The notes under the pieces: model-generated
Told to the model about the DNA's origin: nothing
The model's input: the letters and a program-made list of their open reading frames with translations, nothing else
The model's database searches: none
Made by a program: the position numbers and the translations under genes
DNA from: Loigolactobacillus bifermentans DSM 20003
GTDB taxonomy: Bacteria > Bacillota > Bacilli > Lactobacillales > Lactobacillaceae
Length of the DNA: 64,000 nucleotides
Direction of reading: 5' to 3'
Assembly: GCF_001434575.1 (NCBI RefSeq)
Contig: NZ_AZDA01000003.1
Span: 1 to 64,000, forward strand
Shown: in pieces, positions 7,910 to 17,955 of the stretch
How positions within the stretch are numbered: the stretch's first letter is position 1
How the letters are laid out: the number at the start of each line of letters is the position of its first letter

Positions 7910-10324
7910 TTAAATAAAATTCAACGGTTCGCGGTCGATCATCACTTGAACGGCCTTGCTACCGCTAGCCTGATTTTGTTGCAAAATCGCTGTTAAGGTT
8001 TGCATTAACCGTGGTTCATGACGATATTTAATGACCAACTGATAATAATACCGCCGTTTCATGCGGGCAATCGCACGCGGCGTCGGGCCTAACATAATCG
8101 CCTGATCCGACAAAACTGGTTTCAACGTTTGCTGCAGTTCAAAGATTTTTTTAGCCGCTACTGTTTCGTCTTCATCACTGGTGGTGAGCTTAATGGTGAA
8201 GTAATATGGCGGGTACTGACCTTGGTGGCGCAACGTCATTTCACGCCGATAAAAACCTTCATAATCATGTTGTCGGGCCAACCGAATGGCATAATGTTCC
8301 GGATTATAAGTTTGAATGATCACTTCACCAGGCTTATCCGCCCGGCCCGCCCGACCAGAGACCTGGGTTAACAATTGAAAAGTCCGCTCACTGGCGCGAA
8401 AATCAGGCAAGCCCAAGGACGTATCGGCGTTTAGAACCCCAACCAGCGTAACGTCTGGAAAATCTAATCCTTTGGCAATCATTTGTGTGCCCAATAAAAT
8501 ATCACCTTCATGGCGGCCAAATGCTGACAACAAGCGTTCATGCGCGCCTTTTCGCCGGGTCGTGTCAACATCCATCCGAATCACACGAGCTTCTGGTAAG
8601 CACTGCTGTAATTCAGCTTCAACTTTTTCTGTTCCGGTGCCATAATACCGAATTTTACGTTGATGACAATTGGGGCAAATTTTAGGAATCGCTTCTTCAT
8701 GACCACAATAATGACATTTCATCGAGTGTGTCGCCATATGCAACGTTAACGAAATATCACAGTTTGGACACTTCAAAACAAAACCACAATCTCGACACAT
8801 AACAAAGGCCGAAAAGCCGCGGCGATTCAGCAACAACACACTTTGTTCATGATGAATGACCCGCTGCCGCAATGCCGCCAATAACGGTGCCGAAAAATTG
8901 CTTTCTTGTGTCTTTTTTAATTCTTGCTTCATATCGATCACCGTTACAGGTGGCAATGGACGCTGATTGGCCCGTTGCGTCAACCGAATCAATTGATAAA
9001 CCTTTTTTTGTGCCCGGGCCCGTGACTCCAGTGATGGTGTCGCACTGCCTAAAATCAAGGGGCAGTGATGATAAGCACTCCGCCACTGGGCAACATCCCG
9101 TGCATGATACCGGGGCATTTCATCTTGTTTATAGCTACTTTCATGCTCTTCATCCATAATAATCAGGCCAATATGGTGTAACGGGGCAAAAATCGCCGAC
9201 CGTGCGCCGACAACCACATCTGCTTCTTGACGTTCGATGCGTTGCCATTCGTCGTACTTTTCACCATTCGATAAACCGCTGTGCAAAATCGCCACTTTAC
9301 TGCCAAAACGCCCTTTGACCCGTTTCACCATTTGCGGTGTCAGGGCAATTTCTGGTACTAACATTAAAGCCGTTTGCTGTTGTTGCAAAACAGCTGCAAT
9401 CGACTGTAAGTAAACCTCTGTTTTACCACTACCTGTGACCCCTTCAATCAGAAAAGTACGATTTTCATGCGCTTGGGCTGCGACTAAAATTTGTTGAACC
9501 GCCGTTTGCTGTTCCGATGTTAACGTTAAGGGCTGCGTTCGCGTAATCTGTTCACCGGCAGTGGGATCGCGATATTCTGCAATGGTCGTCGCCGTTAGCC
9601 AACCCTTTTCAATCGCTGCATTTACCACGGCACGAGATACACCGGCCTGCTGGGCTACAGCTGTGATTGGTTGTGGAAGCGTTGGCCGTTGGTCGAGCAA
9701 ATAAGCTAATAATTGTTGTTGCTTTTTAGCCCGCCCCCCTAATTGTGCCGGTAATGTAGCAAGTTGTGCATATGATTGCGCCAGTTGTACCCCTTGCACC
9801 GTTTTCGCATGGTCGCGTTGTTTCACTTGATATTGGATCTGAATGGCCTGTTGCCGTTGTAATTGCCCCAATTGATGCTGCTGCTCTGGGGTTTTAAAAT
9901 GCTCATACGGCAAGACTGTGGCCTGTTGAAAAACTTGTTGCGCCAACGGGTTTTCAGGTGCCACCAGTACCACATTTTTACTGTAACTGGCCCGCATTAA
10001 GCTGGGTAACATGGTTTGAAAACAACTGATTTGAAACGCAAAGGTCGTATCGGATAACCATTGTCCTAACGCCAACAACTCAGGATTCAACACCGGGGTG
10101 AGATCCGTTAACCGTAATAAGGTCTTCAGTTTGCCTTGATAATCAGCTTGATCGAAAACAGCCACAATAAATCCTTGGACAGCCCGATTTCCTTTTCCAA
10201 ATGGGACGACAACCCGCATGCCAGGCATAACTTGATCTTGTAACGCTGGCGGAACGGCGTAATCATACGGCCGATTCGTTTGCAGCGTCGGAACATCAAC
10301 AATCACTTTAACGAATTCAGCCAT
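7910..10324 (-). CDS. priA: Primosomal protein N', replication-restart helicase PriA
   Basis: PriA recognises abandoned replication forks and reloads the replisome. The 804-residue protein has an N-terminal 3'-end-binding domain, a Gln-rich middle with a winged helix, and a superfamily 2 helicase core. The core shows Walker A GVTGSGKTEVYL (about 295-306) and the DEEH box (MDEEHESSYKQD). Two zinc knuckles built from four CxxC pairs follow. A C-terminal domain follows the helicase motifs. The length is typical for lactobacilli. It lies between coaBC and fmt in an arrangement kept across Firmicutes. Confidence 0.97.
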   Translation of the reverse strand: MAEFVKVIVDVPTLQTNRPYDYAVPPALQDQVMPGMRVVVPFGKGNRAVQGFIVAVFDQADYQGKLKTLLRLTDLTPVLNPELLALGQWLSDTTFAFQISCFQTMLPSLMRASYSKNVVLVAPENPLAQQVFQQATVLPYEHFKTPEQQHQLGQLQRQQAIQIQYQVKQRDHAKTVQGVQLAQSYAQLATLPAQLGGRAKKQQQLLAYLLDQRPTLPQPITAVAQQAGVSRAVVNAAIEKGWLTATTIAEYRDPTAGEQITRTQPLTLTSEQQTAVQQILVAAQAHENRTFLIEGVTGSGKTEVYLQSIAAVLQQQQTALMLVPEIALTPQMVKRVKGRFGSKVAILHSGLSNGEKYDEWQRIERQEADVVVGARSAIFAPLHHIGLIIMDEEHESSYKQDEMPRYHARDVAQWRSAYHHCPLILGSATPSLESRARAQKKVYQLIRLTQRANQRPLPPVTVIDMKQELKKTQESNFSAPLLAALRQRVIHHEQSVLLLNRRGFSAFVMCRDCGFVLKCPNCDISLTLHMATHSMKCHYCGHEEAIPKICPNCHQRKIRYYGTGTEKVEAELQQCLPEARVIRMDVDTTRRKGAHERLLSAFGRHEGDILLGTQMIAKGLDFPDVTLVGVLNADTSLGLPDFRASERTFQLLTQVSGRAGRADKPGEVIIQTYNPEHYAIRLARQHDYEGFYRREMTLRHQGQYPPYYFTIKLTTSDEDETVAAKKIFELQQTLKPVLSDQAIMLGPTPRAIARMKRRYYYQLVIKYRHEPRLMQTLTAILQQNQASGSKAVQVMIDREPLNFI

Positions 10325-10352
10325 TTTAATTCCTACTTTCTCAATGATTCAT

Positions 10353-11564
10353 TTAAGCATTAAAGCGCATTTGCCGAATAATTTCCATAATTTGTTGGGC
10401 GATCACGGTTTTACTCGCTAATGGCAATTTTAAAGGCGCTTCTTGTGGCCGCAAAATTGTCACTGCATTGGTATCATAGTCAAAGCCAACATTTGCAGCC
10501 GCCACATCATTGGCAATCAGCATATCAGCCTGTTTACGTGCTAATTTTTGAGCCGCATTATCTAATAAATGTTGGGTTTCAGCCGCAAAACCAATCACCA
10601 GCTGGTGCTGTTTCGTTTGACCTAATTGCGCCAAAATATCCGGTGTTTCAGTTAAAGTCAATACCAGTTCTTGATGACCTGCCTGTTTTTTAATTTTTTC
10701 AGTGGCCGGTTGCACCGGACGATAATCCGAAATCGCAGCTGCCATGATCACCACATCACTGGCTTGAAACCGATCAAAAACTTGTTGCGCCATTTCCTCC
10801 GCAGAAGGGGCTTGAACGACCGTCATCCCAAATGGGTTCGGTAAATCAGAGGCTGTGATCAAGGTCACTTTGGCGCCAAGATCACGTGCTGCCACCGCCA
10901 AAGCGTAGCCCATTTTACCGGATGATTTATTGGTAATATAGCGGACTGGATCAATTTTTTCCTGTGTCCCCCCTGCAGTGATCACAAATTGTTTGCCTGC
11001 AAACGGCAAATTCGGTGCTTGTTGAAGCAAAGCCACTTCCACAAAGTCCGCAATCGTTTCAGGCTCTGGCAACCGGCCCTTTCCTTCATAACCTTCTGCT
11101 AAAAAGCCTGTTTCAGGGTCGATCAAGGTCACGCCGTCTGCTTGCAACTGCTTTAAATTGCGCTGAACGGCTGCACTGGCAAGCATATGATTATTCATAG
11201 CAGGTGCCACAAATTTCGGTGCTGTGGTCGCCAACAATGCCGTGGTGACAAAATCATCAGTAATGCCATTGGCCATTTTACCAATAACATCCGCTGTTGC
11301 AGGTGCCACAATAGCAAGATCACTCCAATCGGCAAGGTCAATGTGTGCCACGTGTTCAGCATCAAATTGTTTAAAGCGGTCTGTATAAACGTCATGTTTG
11401 CTGAGTGTTTGAAAGGTTAAGGGTGTCACAAATGCGGTTGCCCCTTGTGTTAACGCCACACGAACCTCCGCCCCACGTTTGATCAACGTGCGTACCAAAG
11501 TTGCAGCCTTATAAACAGCAATGCCGCCACTCACATAAAGTGCAATATGCTTTCCCGTTAACAA
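10353..11564 (-). CDS. coaBC: Bifunctional phosphopantothenoylcysteine decarboxylase / phosphopantothenate-cysteine ligase
   Basis: The fused enzyme performs two successive steps of coenzyme A synthesis. The N-terminal flavoprotein half (about 1-180) has SGGIAVYKA, the active-site His region HIDLADWSD and the PAMNNHM motif. The C-terminal ligase half (about 188-400) starts with FVITAGGTQEKIDPVR and has SSGKMGYALA for CTP and substrate binding. Full length, 403 residues. It is the first gene after the rpoZ terminator, so it probably starts the coaBC-priA-fmt transcript; the 214-base upstream gap is AT-rich but I could not fix a promoter. Confidence 0.96.
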   Translation of the reverse strand: MLTGKHIALYVSGGIAVYKAATLVRTLIKRGAEVRVALTQGATAFVTPLTFQTLSKHDVYTDRFKQFDAEHVAHIDLADWSDLAIVAPATADVIGKMANGITDDFVTTALLATTAPKFVAPAMNNHMLASAAVQRNLKQLQADGVTLIDPETGFLAEGYEGKGRLPEPETIADFVEVALLQQAPNLPFAGKQFVITAGGTQEKIDPVRYITNKSSGKMGYALAVAARDLGAKVTLITASDLPNPFGMTVVQAPSAEEMAQQVFDRFQASDVVIMAAAISDYRPVQPATEKIKKQAGHQELVLTLTETPDILAQLGQTKQHQLVIGFAAETQHLLDNAAQKLARKQADMLIANDVAAANVGFDYDTNAVTILRPQEAPLKLPLASKTVIAQQIMEIIRQMRFNA

Positions 11565-11741
11565 AAAAACGTCCCCCTTGAGACAAAAATCATGTCATTT
11601 TTGATTTAATTTTGTTCAAAAAATAAAGTTATCTTCTCTATTTTATCAAAAAAAACCAGGCCTGTCTGTTATCTCGCCATTGTTTCCACATTCAGTATGG
11701 CTGGCTATTTAAGCCGCTACAACAACCTGACTGATCGCGTT

Positions 11742-11768
11742 AAAAAAAGCCAGGTTTCCCTGACTTTT
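11742..11768 (-). terminator. Intrinsic terminator after rpoZ
   Basis: On the minus strand the sequence forms AGTCAGG-GAAA-CCTGGCT followed by a run of seven T. It lies 11 bases past the rpoZ stop and separates gmk-rpoZ from coaBC. Confidence 0.82.
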
Positions 11769-11778
11769 CAAATCACAC

Positions 11779-12032
11779 TTATTCTTCGTGTTTGTTTTCA
11801 GCATCGATTGCTTCGGCTTCACGTTCGGTCATTAAGGATGTTGGATCAATGACCACATCACCCTCAGCAATTTCCTCTAAGGCTTCACCGACGGTTTGTG
11901 ATGATTTATAGTCGGATAACATTTTTAAAGCACCGGCTTCGATCTCATGAGCCCGCTTAGCTGACAAAACAGCCAGTGAATAACGCGAGTCAACTTTGTC
12001 TAATAACTTATCAATTGATGGGTATAAAATCA

Positions 12033-12033
<1 letters not shown>
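11779..12033 (-). CDS. rpoZ: DNA-directed RNA polymerase omega subunit
   Basis: Omega helps the beta-prime subunit fold and stabilises RNA polymerase. The 84-residue protein begins [20 protein letters not shown], followed by SAKRAHEIE, both family hallmarks; the C-terminus is acidic. It starts at the end of gmk, a conserved pair in Firmicutes, and is followed at once by a terminator. Confidence 0.96.
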
Positions 12034-12650
<617 letters not shown>

Positions 12651-12719
12651 TCACTAAATTCTCCCTTTTACGTATAGATATTACGCTATATTTTGCACTT
12701 TTTTTCTGACTTTTTCAAG

Positions 12720-12944
12720 TCAGTTTGTCTGCATTTTAATCAAGGTCTCACGTAACTGATCTAATTCGTCATTTGAAAGGGTAATGCCCTTCCCCATTTT
12801 CGCGTGGTCTGGGGCCCAATCGCGTAGATCAAATTTAGGTGCTCGGCCGTTCCAGCTCACCAAGTTCAACTCTTTCGTCCAACCACTTTTGTTTGTGCTT
12901 AATACACCGATGGTCTCAACAATGTCAAATTGTAATGCTGCCAT
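12720..12944 (-). CDS. YdbC-like PC4 family single-stranded nucleic-acid-binding protein
   Basis: The 74-residue product resembles the YdbC/PC4 fold known from lactococci, a dimeric protein that binds single-stranded DNA. It shows the family style: a beta-rich N-terminal half with WTKELNLVSWNGRAPKFDLR and a C-terminal helix that begins after GITLSNDELDQL. The start at 12944 is favoured over an earlier in-frame Met because of the strong GGGGGGA site just upstream and the expected length. Only one base separates it from the patatin gene upstream, so the two are likely one transcript. Its cellular role is not established. Confidence 0.85.
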   Translation of the reverse strand: MAALQFDIVETIGVLSTNKSGWTKELNLVSWNGRAPKFDLRDWAPDHAKMGKGITLSNDELDQLRETLIKMQTN

Positions 12945-12945
12945 T

Positions 12946-14358
12946 TTAAATCCCCCCTGTTTCATCATCATACCAGCGTAATGCAAGTTGCGTTAACGCA
13001 TCTGATCGTTGCCGTAATTGTTTGAATCGTCGCGGCTGTTGCTGAACCGCTTGTAGCAAGGTTTGCGGTGTGTATGCTTGCGTTGGCGTCACCTGGACGG
13101 CATGCGCCAAATATTCTAAAATACCAATCAACTGACCCGTAGGTGTTAACTGCCGAACGCGACAAAATCGGCACAACTGACGATACCAACGCTGATTTGA
13201 CGTTTGCTGGCGCTGAAGCCGCCACGTTTGTTGCCAAGTGATAGGTATTGGCCTCGTCCAAGTGTACCAGTAGCCAAACCAATCCGACCGCAATGCACGC
13301 TGCATTTCTAACGCGCCTAATTTTAAATTAACAGCCGCCTGTGTTGCTTGATATTGCGTAAAACCACCTAACGACCAGCGCGATCGTAACCGCAACAAAT
13401 GTTGGCCTGGTTGGACCCGATAGGCTGGCACCGGGCCCAGGCCCTGACAATCAATGGCAATCAACTGGCGCCCACGTAGCTGTGTTGCCAGTCGAATCGC
13501 CAAATCATTGCGGACGCCGCCATCTAAATAAGTGACGCCTGCAATTTTTGTCGGTGTCATGACAGGAAAAAAGCTCGCGGACGCCTGCAACCATTTGGGA
13601 TTAGCTGGGTCATCAAGCCGTAACAAGTGCGTGACCGAGCGCAAGCCGGCAAATCGGGTGGCTGTCACGGCAACCGCTGTGGTGCGTTGCTGGTAGCGTT
13701 TAGGCTGCCAGTACTGCTGAATAAGCTGTGCCAAAGGGGCCGTATCATACGGAAAATAGCGTGGCTGTGGTCGTGTTTGCTGTGCCGGTAGCGTCACAAT
13801 ATTGTGCCAACTCATCTGTTGCCAAAGGACTTGCGCTTGTTGCGAACTCGTGGTTAAATATAACACGCTGTTCAATGCACCGACTGAACTTCCAATGATC
13901 AGATCTGGTTGCCACCCTGTTGCGCGTAAAACCTGTAAGGCGCCCCACTGATAACTGCCATGTGCACCACCACCGCCTAAAATCAAAATCTTTTGACGGT
14001 AGCAGCAATACCGATAGCGGTAGCCTGCTGCCAATTTTGTTTCACTAAATTTAAAAGAAGTTAAGCTAAAAACGCGCTGTTTGGTCTCAAATTCGATATA
14101 CTTAAAGTGACCTTTTAAAAGTGTTGCTTGCATTTTAGGCCATGCATGTCGCCAAACTAGTTGCGAAAGACCTTGGTATTGGCCTAGCCAGCACACTTGA
14201 AACGTATGTCCCTGGACTTGCCCTGCCACTAACAACCGTGGTGTCGGGCCAGCGCCCCACCCAAAATATTGCAAGGGTTGTGTGTGACGCTTAACCGGCA
14301 TGATCTGATATTGGTTGCGCCAATGAGCTGGTAGCTGAAAAAGTTGTTTAAATGGCAT
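12946..14358 (-). CDS. Patatin-like phospholipase family protein
   Basis: Patatin-like enzymes are Ser-Asp dyad acyl hydrolases. The protein has 470 residues. After an N-terminal region of about 125 residues without a clear family, it shows the oxyanion GGGGAHGSYQWGAL, the nucleophile box GSSVGAL and the aspartate motif DGGVRND, all in the right order. The roughly 200-residue C-terminal part is Gln/Trp/Arg-rich and unassigned. There is no signal peptide, so it should act in the cytosol or at the inner membrane face. It is divergent from the small gene at 14442. The substrate is unknown. Confidence 0.85.
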   Translation of the reverse strand: MPFKQLFQLPAHWRNQYQIMPVKRHTQPLQYFGWGAGPTPRLLVAGQVQGHTFQVCWLGQYQGLSQLVWRHAWPKMQATLLKGHFKYIEFETKQRVFSLTSFKFSETKLAAGYRYRYCCYRQKILILGGGGAHGSYQWGALQVLRATGWQPDLIIGSSVGALNSVLYLTTSSQQAQVLWQQMSWHNIVTLPAQQTRPQPRYFPYDTAPLAQLIQQYWQPKRYQQRTTAVAVTATRFAGLRSVTHLLRLDDPANPKWLQASASFFPVMTPTKIAGVTYLDGGVRNDLAIRLATQLRGRQLIAIDCQGLGPVPAYRVQPGQHLLRLRSRWSLGGFTQYQATQAAVNLKLGALEMQRALRSDWFGYWYTWTRPIPITWQQTWRLQRQQTSNQRWYRQLCRFCRVRQLTPTGQLIGILEYLAHAVQVTPTQAYTPQTLLQAVQQQPRRFKQLRQRSDALTQLALRWYDDETGGI

Positions 14359-14380
14359 GGCAATTCTCCCATCACTGGAC

Positions 14381-14430
14381 TTGCATTTTGAAACAAACGT
14401 TCGTATAATAAAATAGCAAACAAACGTTCG
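14381..14430 (+). promoter_or_regulatory. Promoter with two identical LexA-like operator repeats
   Basis: A -35 box TTGCAT (14381-14386) and -10 box TATAAT (14404-14409) are spaced by exactly 17 bases. The 13-base sequence AAACAAACGTTCG occurs twice, at 14391-14403 inside the spacer and at 14418-14430 just past the expected start point. Each copy fits the Gram-positive SOS box pattern AAC-N4-GTT with one weak half. Binding by LexA is inference; another repressor is possible. Confidence 0.6.
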
Positions 14431-14441
14431 GAGGCGACATT

Positions 14442-14780
14442 ATGGAATTAAAACGGCATTCAAATCAAATCATTTATCATATCAATCGACCGACATTAGC
14501 AACTGTCACAACGCCGGTCACTGTTGCCTCTGAACCGCAACAGTTGACCGTTCAGCCACAGATGCCCGGCTTTCAAATTGACTACTATTTAGAACAAGCG
14601 ATTGACCGTCACTTTTTAGTCACCGTTCAATTTAACGACTTTGATCACGGAGGACACAACAAGTTGACTGGCTTTTTTGAACGTCATGGTCAAACCGTGA
14701 TCTTTAAAGCGCAAAAAAGTCATTTGATCCACTTAGTCATGGATCAAGCCATTCGCTATATTCAGCGGGTGGCTGCGTAA
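14442..14780 (+). CDS. Small protein of unknown function under a tightly operated promoter
   Basis: I do not recognise this 112-residue protein. Residues 1-45 are polar; residues 50-112 form a compact domain predicted as beta strands (FLVTVQFNDF, KLTGFFERHGQTVIFK) ending in a helix (HLIHLVMDQAIRYIQRV). The strand pattern is loosely like YolD-type small SOS proteins, but I cannot claim homology. GGAGG lies 6 bases before the ATG. The promoter carries two identical 13-base repeats of LexA type, suggesting DNA damage induction. A hairpin with a T-run follows the stop. Confidence 0.7.
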   Translation: MELKRHSNQIIYHINRPTLATVTTPVTVASEPQQLTVQPQMPGFQIDYYLEQAIDRHFLVTVQFNDFDHGGHNKLTGFFERHGQTVIFKAQKSHLIHLVMDQAIRYIQRVAA

Positions 14781-14812
14781 AGGCTGTGAAGTTCATCACA
14801 GTCTTTTTTGTT
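14778..14812. terminator. Terminator between the small gene and recN
   Basis: The sequence AAGGCTGTGAAGTTCATCACAGTC followed by six T forms a GACTGTGA-type hairpin right after the plus-strand stop codon. It also lies just past the recN stop on the opposite strand, where the flanking A-run is weak. Confidence 0.65.
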
Positions 14813-14815
14813 GCG

Positions 14816-16534
14816 CTATTTTGATGACGGCTGTTTAGCAGCCAACCGTTTTTTCTCAGATTTTGCTAAAACTAATAATTCATGGGCATGCTCACGGGTT
14901 AACTTTGTGACGGTCGTCCCGGATAGCATCCGTGCCAATTCATCAATTCGTTCAGGTGTTTTCAAGACTTTCAAGCTGGTTCGAGTGCGCTGTTGGACCA
15001 CTTGTTTCTGAATAAAGAAATGATGGTCACTCATGGCAGCAACCTGTGGTAAATGGGTAATACAGAGTACTTGTGAAAAACGGGCAATGCCACTGATCTT
15101 ATCTGCAATCGCTTGGGCAACACGCCCACTGACACCGGTATCTACTTCATCAAAAATAATGCTGGTAATGCCTTGACTGCGCATAAAAATCGTTTTAAGT
15201 GCCAACATGATCCGAGACAGCTCGCCACCAGAAGCCGTTTTCGCCAGCGGTTTGGCGGTTTCCCCTGGGTTGGTTTGAATGTAAAATTCGACTTCATCCA
15301 AACCGGTTTCAAAAAAATGGGGTGTGCCTGTGGTTTTAAAATGAACACTAAAAACCGTTTTCGCCATGTATAAATCTTTTAATTGCTGATGGATGGCCTG
15401 GACCAGCTGTTGCGCAGCTGTCTGGCGCTTTTGTGATAGTTTTTGGCCGCTGGTTAACGCCTGCTCACGGGCCGCTGCCACTTGATCAGCTAAATCTGCG
15501 GCGTTACTTTCCGTATTTTCCATTTCAGTCAATTCTCGTTTGATTTTTTGACCATATGCTAAAATTTGCGCTTCACTATCGCCATATTTACGTTGCAATT
15601 GGTGAATCATTTCCAAGCGCTTTTCAATCTCATCTAACCGGTTTTCATCCCACTCCAACAGATCGGCCTGCTGTAAAATATCCGATGCTGCATCCTGTAA
15701 CGTATAGTACGCTGACTGAACACTTTCTGACAATGTGCGATACGCCGGTGCTAGATCTGCAATTTGTTGCAATTCGTTCATCGCCCGCCCGATTTGGTCC
15801 AAAGGTGCGGTTTCGCCTTCACTGATTGCGGCATAGCTGGTCGCCAAAGCTTGATTGATCCGTTGAAAATTACTAAGCTGTAATTTTTCTTCGGTTAATT
15901 GATGGACTTCATCTGGCTGAAGCTGGGCTGTTTCAATTTCCTTAACTTGAAAACGCAACATATCTAAGCGCTGGGCCCATTCTTTTTCATTTGCCAAACG
16001 TTTTTCATAAGTTTGGTGCAGCTTTTTATAGTGCTGATACGCTGTTTGGTACTGTGTGCGTAAGGGCACGATCTCATGATGCGCAAACTCATCTAATAAA
16101 GCCAAATGCTTTTCGGGATGCATTAATTCTTGGTGCTCATTTTGACCGTGAATATCCACGATCGTCTCCCCAATTTCTTTTAAGGTCAGCGTATTGACCA
16201 ACTGACCATTGACCCGACAAACATTGCGACCATTACGATGAAGCTCACGTTGTAATAAAACATCTTGATCGGCATAAGCGATGCCATATTGATCTAACAA
16301 CGCAAAAGTTGGTGCAGCGGCTGGCAAATGAAATTGGCCTTGTAAAACAGCTTTGCTGGCACCTGTTCGAATAAATTCTTGCGAACCACGACCGCCAGCC
16401 AACAAACCGACTGCATCAATAATAATCGATTTACCTGCGCCAGTTTCACCAGTTAAAACGGTCATTCCGGCTTCAAATTCAACATTTAAATCCTCAATAA
16501 TCGCAAAATCATGAATTGCCAACTCTTGTAACAA
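14816..16534 (-). CDS. recN: DNA repair protein RecN
   Basis: RecN is an SMC-like ATPase recruited to double-strand breaks. The 572-residue protein has an N-terminal Walker A (GETGAGKSIIIDAVGLL, about 29-45) and a long coiled-coil middle (about 150-390). The C-terminal half-site has the LSRIMLALK signature, Walker B IIFDEVDTGVSG and CITHLPQVAAMSD. It is the last gene of the efp-to-recN cluster and follows argR with 44 bases between. In many bacteria recN is SOS-regulated; I see no clear LexA box directly before it here. Confidence 0.96.
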   Translation of the reverse strand: MLQELAIHDFAIIEDLNVEFEAGMTVLTGETGAGKSIIIDAVGLLAGGRGSQEFIRTGASKAVLQGQFHLPAAAPTFALLDQYGIAYADQDVLLQRELHRNGRNVCRVNGQLVNTLTLKEIGETIVDIHGQNEHQELMHPEKHLALLDEFAHHEIVPLRTQYQTAYQHYKKLHQTYEKRLANEKEWAQRLDMLRFQVKEIETAQLQPDEVHQLTEEKLQLSNFQRINQALATSYAAISEGETAPLDQIGRAMNELQQIADLAPAYRTLSESVQSAYYTLQDAASDILQQADLLEWDENRLDEIEKRLEMIHQLQRKYGDSEAQILAYGQKIKRELTEMENTESNAADLADQVAAAREQALTSGQKLSQKRQTAAQQLVQAIHQQLKDLYMAKTVFSVHFKTTGTPHFFETGLDEVEFYIQTNPGETAKPLAKTASGGELSRIMLALKTIFMRSQGITSIIFDEVDTGVSGRVAQAIADKISGIARFSQVLCITHLPQVAAMSDHHFFIQKQVVQQRTRTSLKVLKTPERIDELARMLSGTTVTKLTREHAHELLVLAKSEKKRLAAKQPSSK

Positions 16535-16578
16535 AGTCCTGCCTCATTTCTCTTATGTTTATCATCGAAAAAGCCTGC

Positions 16579-17043
16579 TTAATCGTTAAGCAGGCTCGTC
16601 ATTTTTTCATAAACGGTTTGCGCATCCGCCGGTGACTTCGCAATCATCAAAACGGTATCATCGCCACCGATTGTGCCAAATAAACCGGTCAAATTCAGTT
16701 GATCGACTAATGTGGCAATCGCTTGACCATTACCAGGAAGCGCCTTTAAGACAATAAAATAATCTTGAATGGCAATCGAAACATACGCATCATAAAGGGT
16801 GCGTTTTAATTTCTTTTCTGTATCGAGTTTCTTTTTAACCGGTAAACTATAACGATAACCACCACTTGGGGCTGGTACCTTGATCAGTTGCATATCTTTA
16901 ATGTCGCGTGAAATTGTCGCCTGCGTCACAGGGACATTTTGTTCAGCGAGTAAGGTCACAAAATCCTCTTGTTTTTGAATATCGTGTTCAGTTAACAATT
17001 GACGGATCAACTGTTGTCGTTCTGACTTACGCATCCCAGCCAC
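16579..17043 (-). CDS. argR: Arginine repressor-type transcription regulator
   Basis: ArgR/AhrC proteins are hexameric regulators of arginine biosynthesis and catabolism. The 154-residue protein has an N-terminal winged helix (about 4-70) with the recognition segment TQATISRDIKDMQLIKV. The C-terminal oligomerisation and arginine-binding domain contains GTIGGDDTVLMIA. A Met at residue 4 (MRKSERQ) may be the true start. The tlyA-argR-recN order is the ancestral Firmicutes arrangement, so this is probably the housekeeping copy. Confidence 0.93.
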   Translation of the reverse strand: MAGMRKSERQQLIRQLLTEHDIQKQEDFVTLLAEQNVPVTQATISRDIKDMQLIKVPAPSGGYRYSLPVKKKLDTEKKLKRTLYDAYVSIAIQDYFIVLKALPGNGQAIATLVDQLNLTGLFGTIGGDDTVLMIAKSPADAQTVYEKMTSLLND

Positions 17044-17105
17044 CTCTTCAACGTCTCTTTAAAAACTATGATAGCGTATTTTTAAGTGAAGTTAAAGTCA
17101 GAACT

Positions 17106-17951
17106 TTAAGCTTTGGCACTATTTAGCGATTGATAGGCCTTCGTCAAGGTGTCTTCAATGGACACAGTAGGGGCAATAGCCCCTACTTCAGTGGTGGCTA
17201 ACTGCAAATGGGTAATAAACTCAATATTCCCCTCACCACCGTGTTCGCCACCTTTGATCGGTGAAAAATCAAGGTCTAACACGTTGTAATGGTGTTGACT
17301 GGCAAACGTTAAAATCTTGTCGAGCACGGCAACGTGTACTTTGCGATCTCGCACAATACCACCTTTTCCGACATTTGCGGGACCCGCTTCAAATTGCGGC
17401 TTGATCAGCGCCACCACATCGCCACCTGACGCTAAAATGGTCGCCAAGTTAGGCAAAATTAATTCTAATGAAATAAATGACACATCAATTGTTGCAAAAT
17501 CTGGTTGTCCAGCGGTGAAATCAGCTAATTTTGAATACCGAAAATTAGTTTGTTCCATGACGATCACCCGTGGGTCCTCACGTAATTTCCAAACCAATTG
17601 GTTCGTGCCAACATCTAAAGCATAACTTTTAGTGGCCCCATTTTGTAAAACAACGTCCGTAAAACCACCAGTAGAAGACCCAATATCCAACACCGTTTTA
17701 GCCGTAACATCTAGTTTAAAAACTTTTAAAGCCTTTGCTAACTTCAGACCACCACGACTCACATAAGGCAGATGCTTTCCCTTTAAATGGAACAACGTAT
17801 CCGCCGGCACTTTACTACCTGGCTTGTCATAACGTTGATCTTTTTCATCATAAACTTCACCGGCCATCACTGAACGCTTTGCCTGTTCTCTAGAATCAAA
17901 TAGGCCTTGTTGCGTTAATAAAACATCAATTCGTTCTTTCTTCACGCGCAT
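17106..17951 (-). CDS. tlyA: TlyA-family rRNA 2'-O-methyltransferase / S4-domain protein
   Basis: The 281-residue protein has an N-terminal S4 RNA-binding domain (about 5-65, MRVKKERIDVLLTQQGLFDS) and a C-terminal FtsJ-like methyltransferase domain. The latter has the S-adenosylmethionine loop DIGSSTGGFTD and the catalytic-region lysines (ALIKPQFEA). Family members methylate ribose in 16S and 23S rRNA; in Bacillus the orthologue is called YqxC. It lies between ispA and argR in the conserved cluster. The exact rRNA target in lactobacilli is not shown by sequence. Confidence 0.93.
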   Translation of the reverse strand: MRVKKERIDVLLTQQGLFDSREQAKRSVMAGEVYDEKDQRYDKPGSKVPADTLFHLKGKHLPYVSRGGLKLAKALKVFKLDVTAKTVLDIGSSTGGFTDVVLQNGATKSYALDVGTNQLVWKLREDPRVIVMEQTNFRYSKLADFTAGQPDFATIDVSFISLELILPNLATILASGGDVVALIKPQFEAGPANVGKGGIVRDRKVHVAVLDKILTFASQHHYNVLDLDFSPIKGGEHGGEGNIEFITHLQLATTEVGAIAPTVSIEDTLTKAYQSLNSAKA

Positions 17952-17955
17952 ATCC

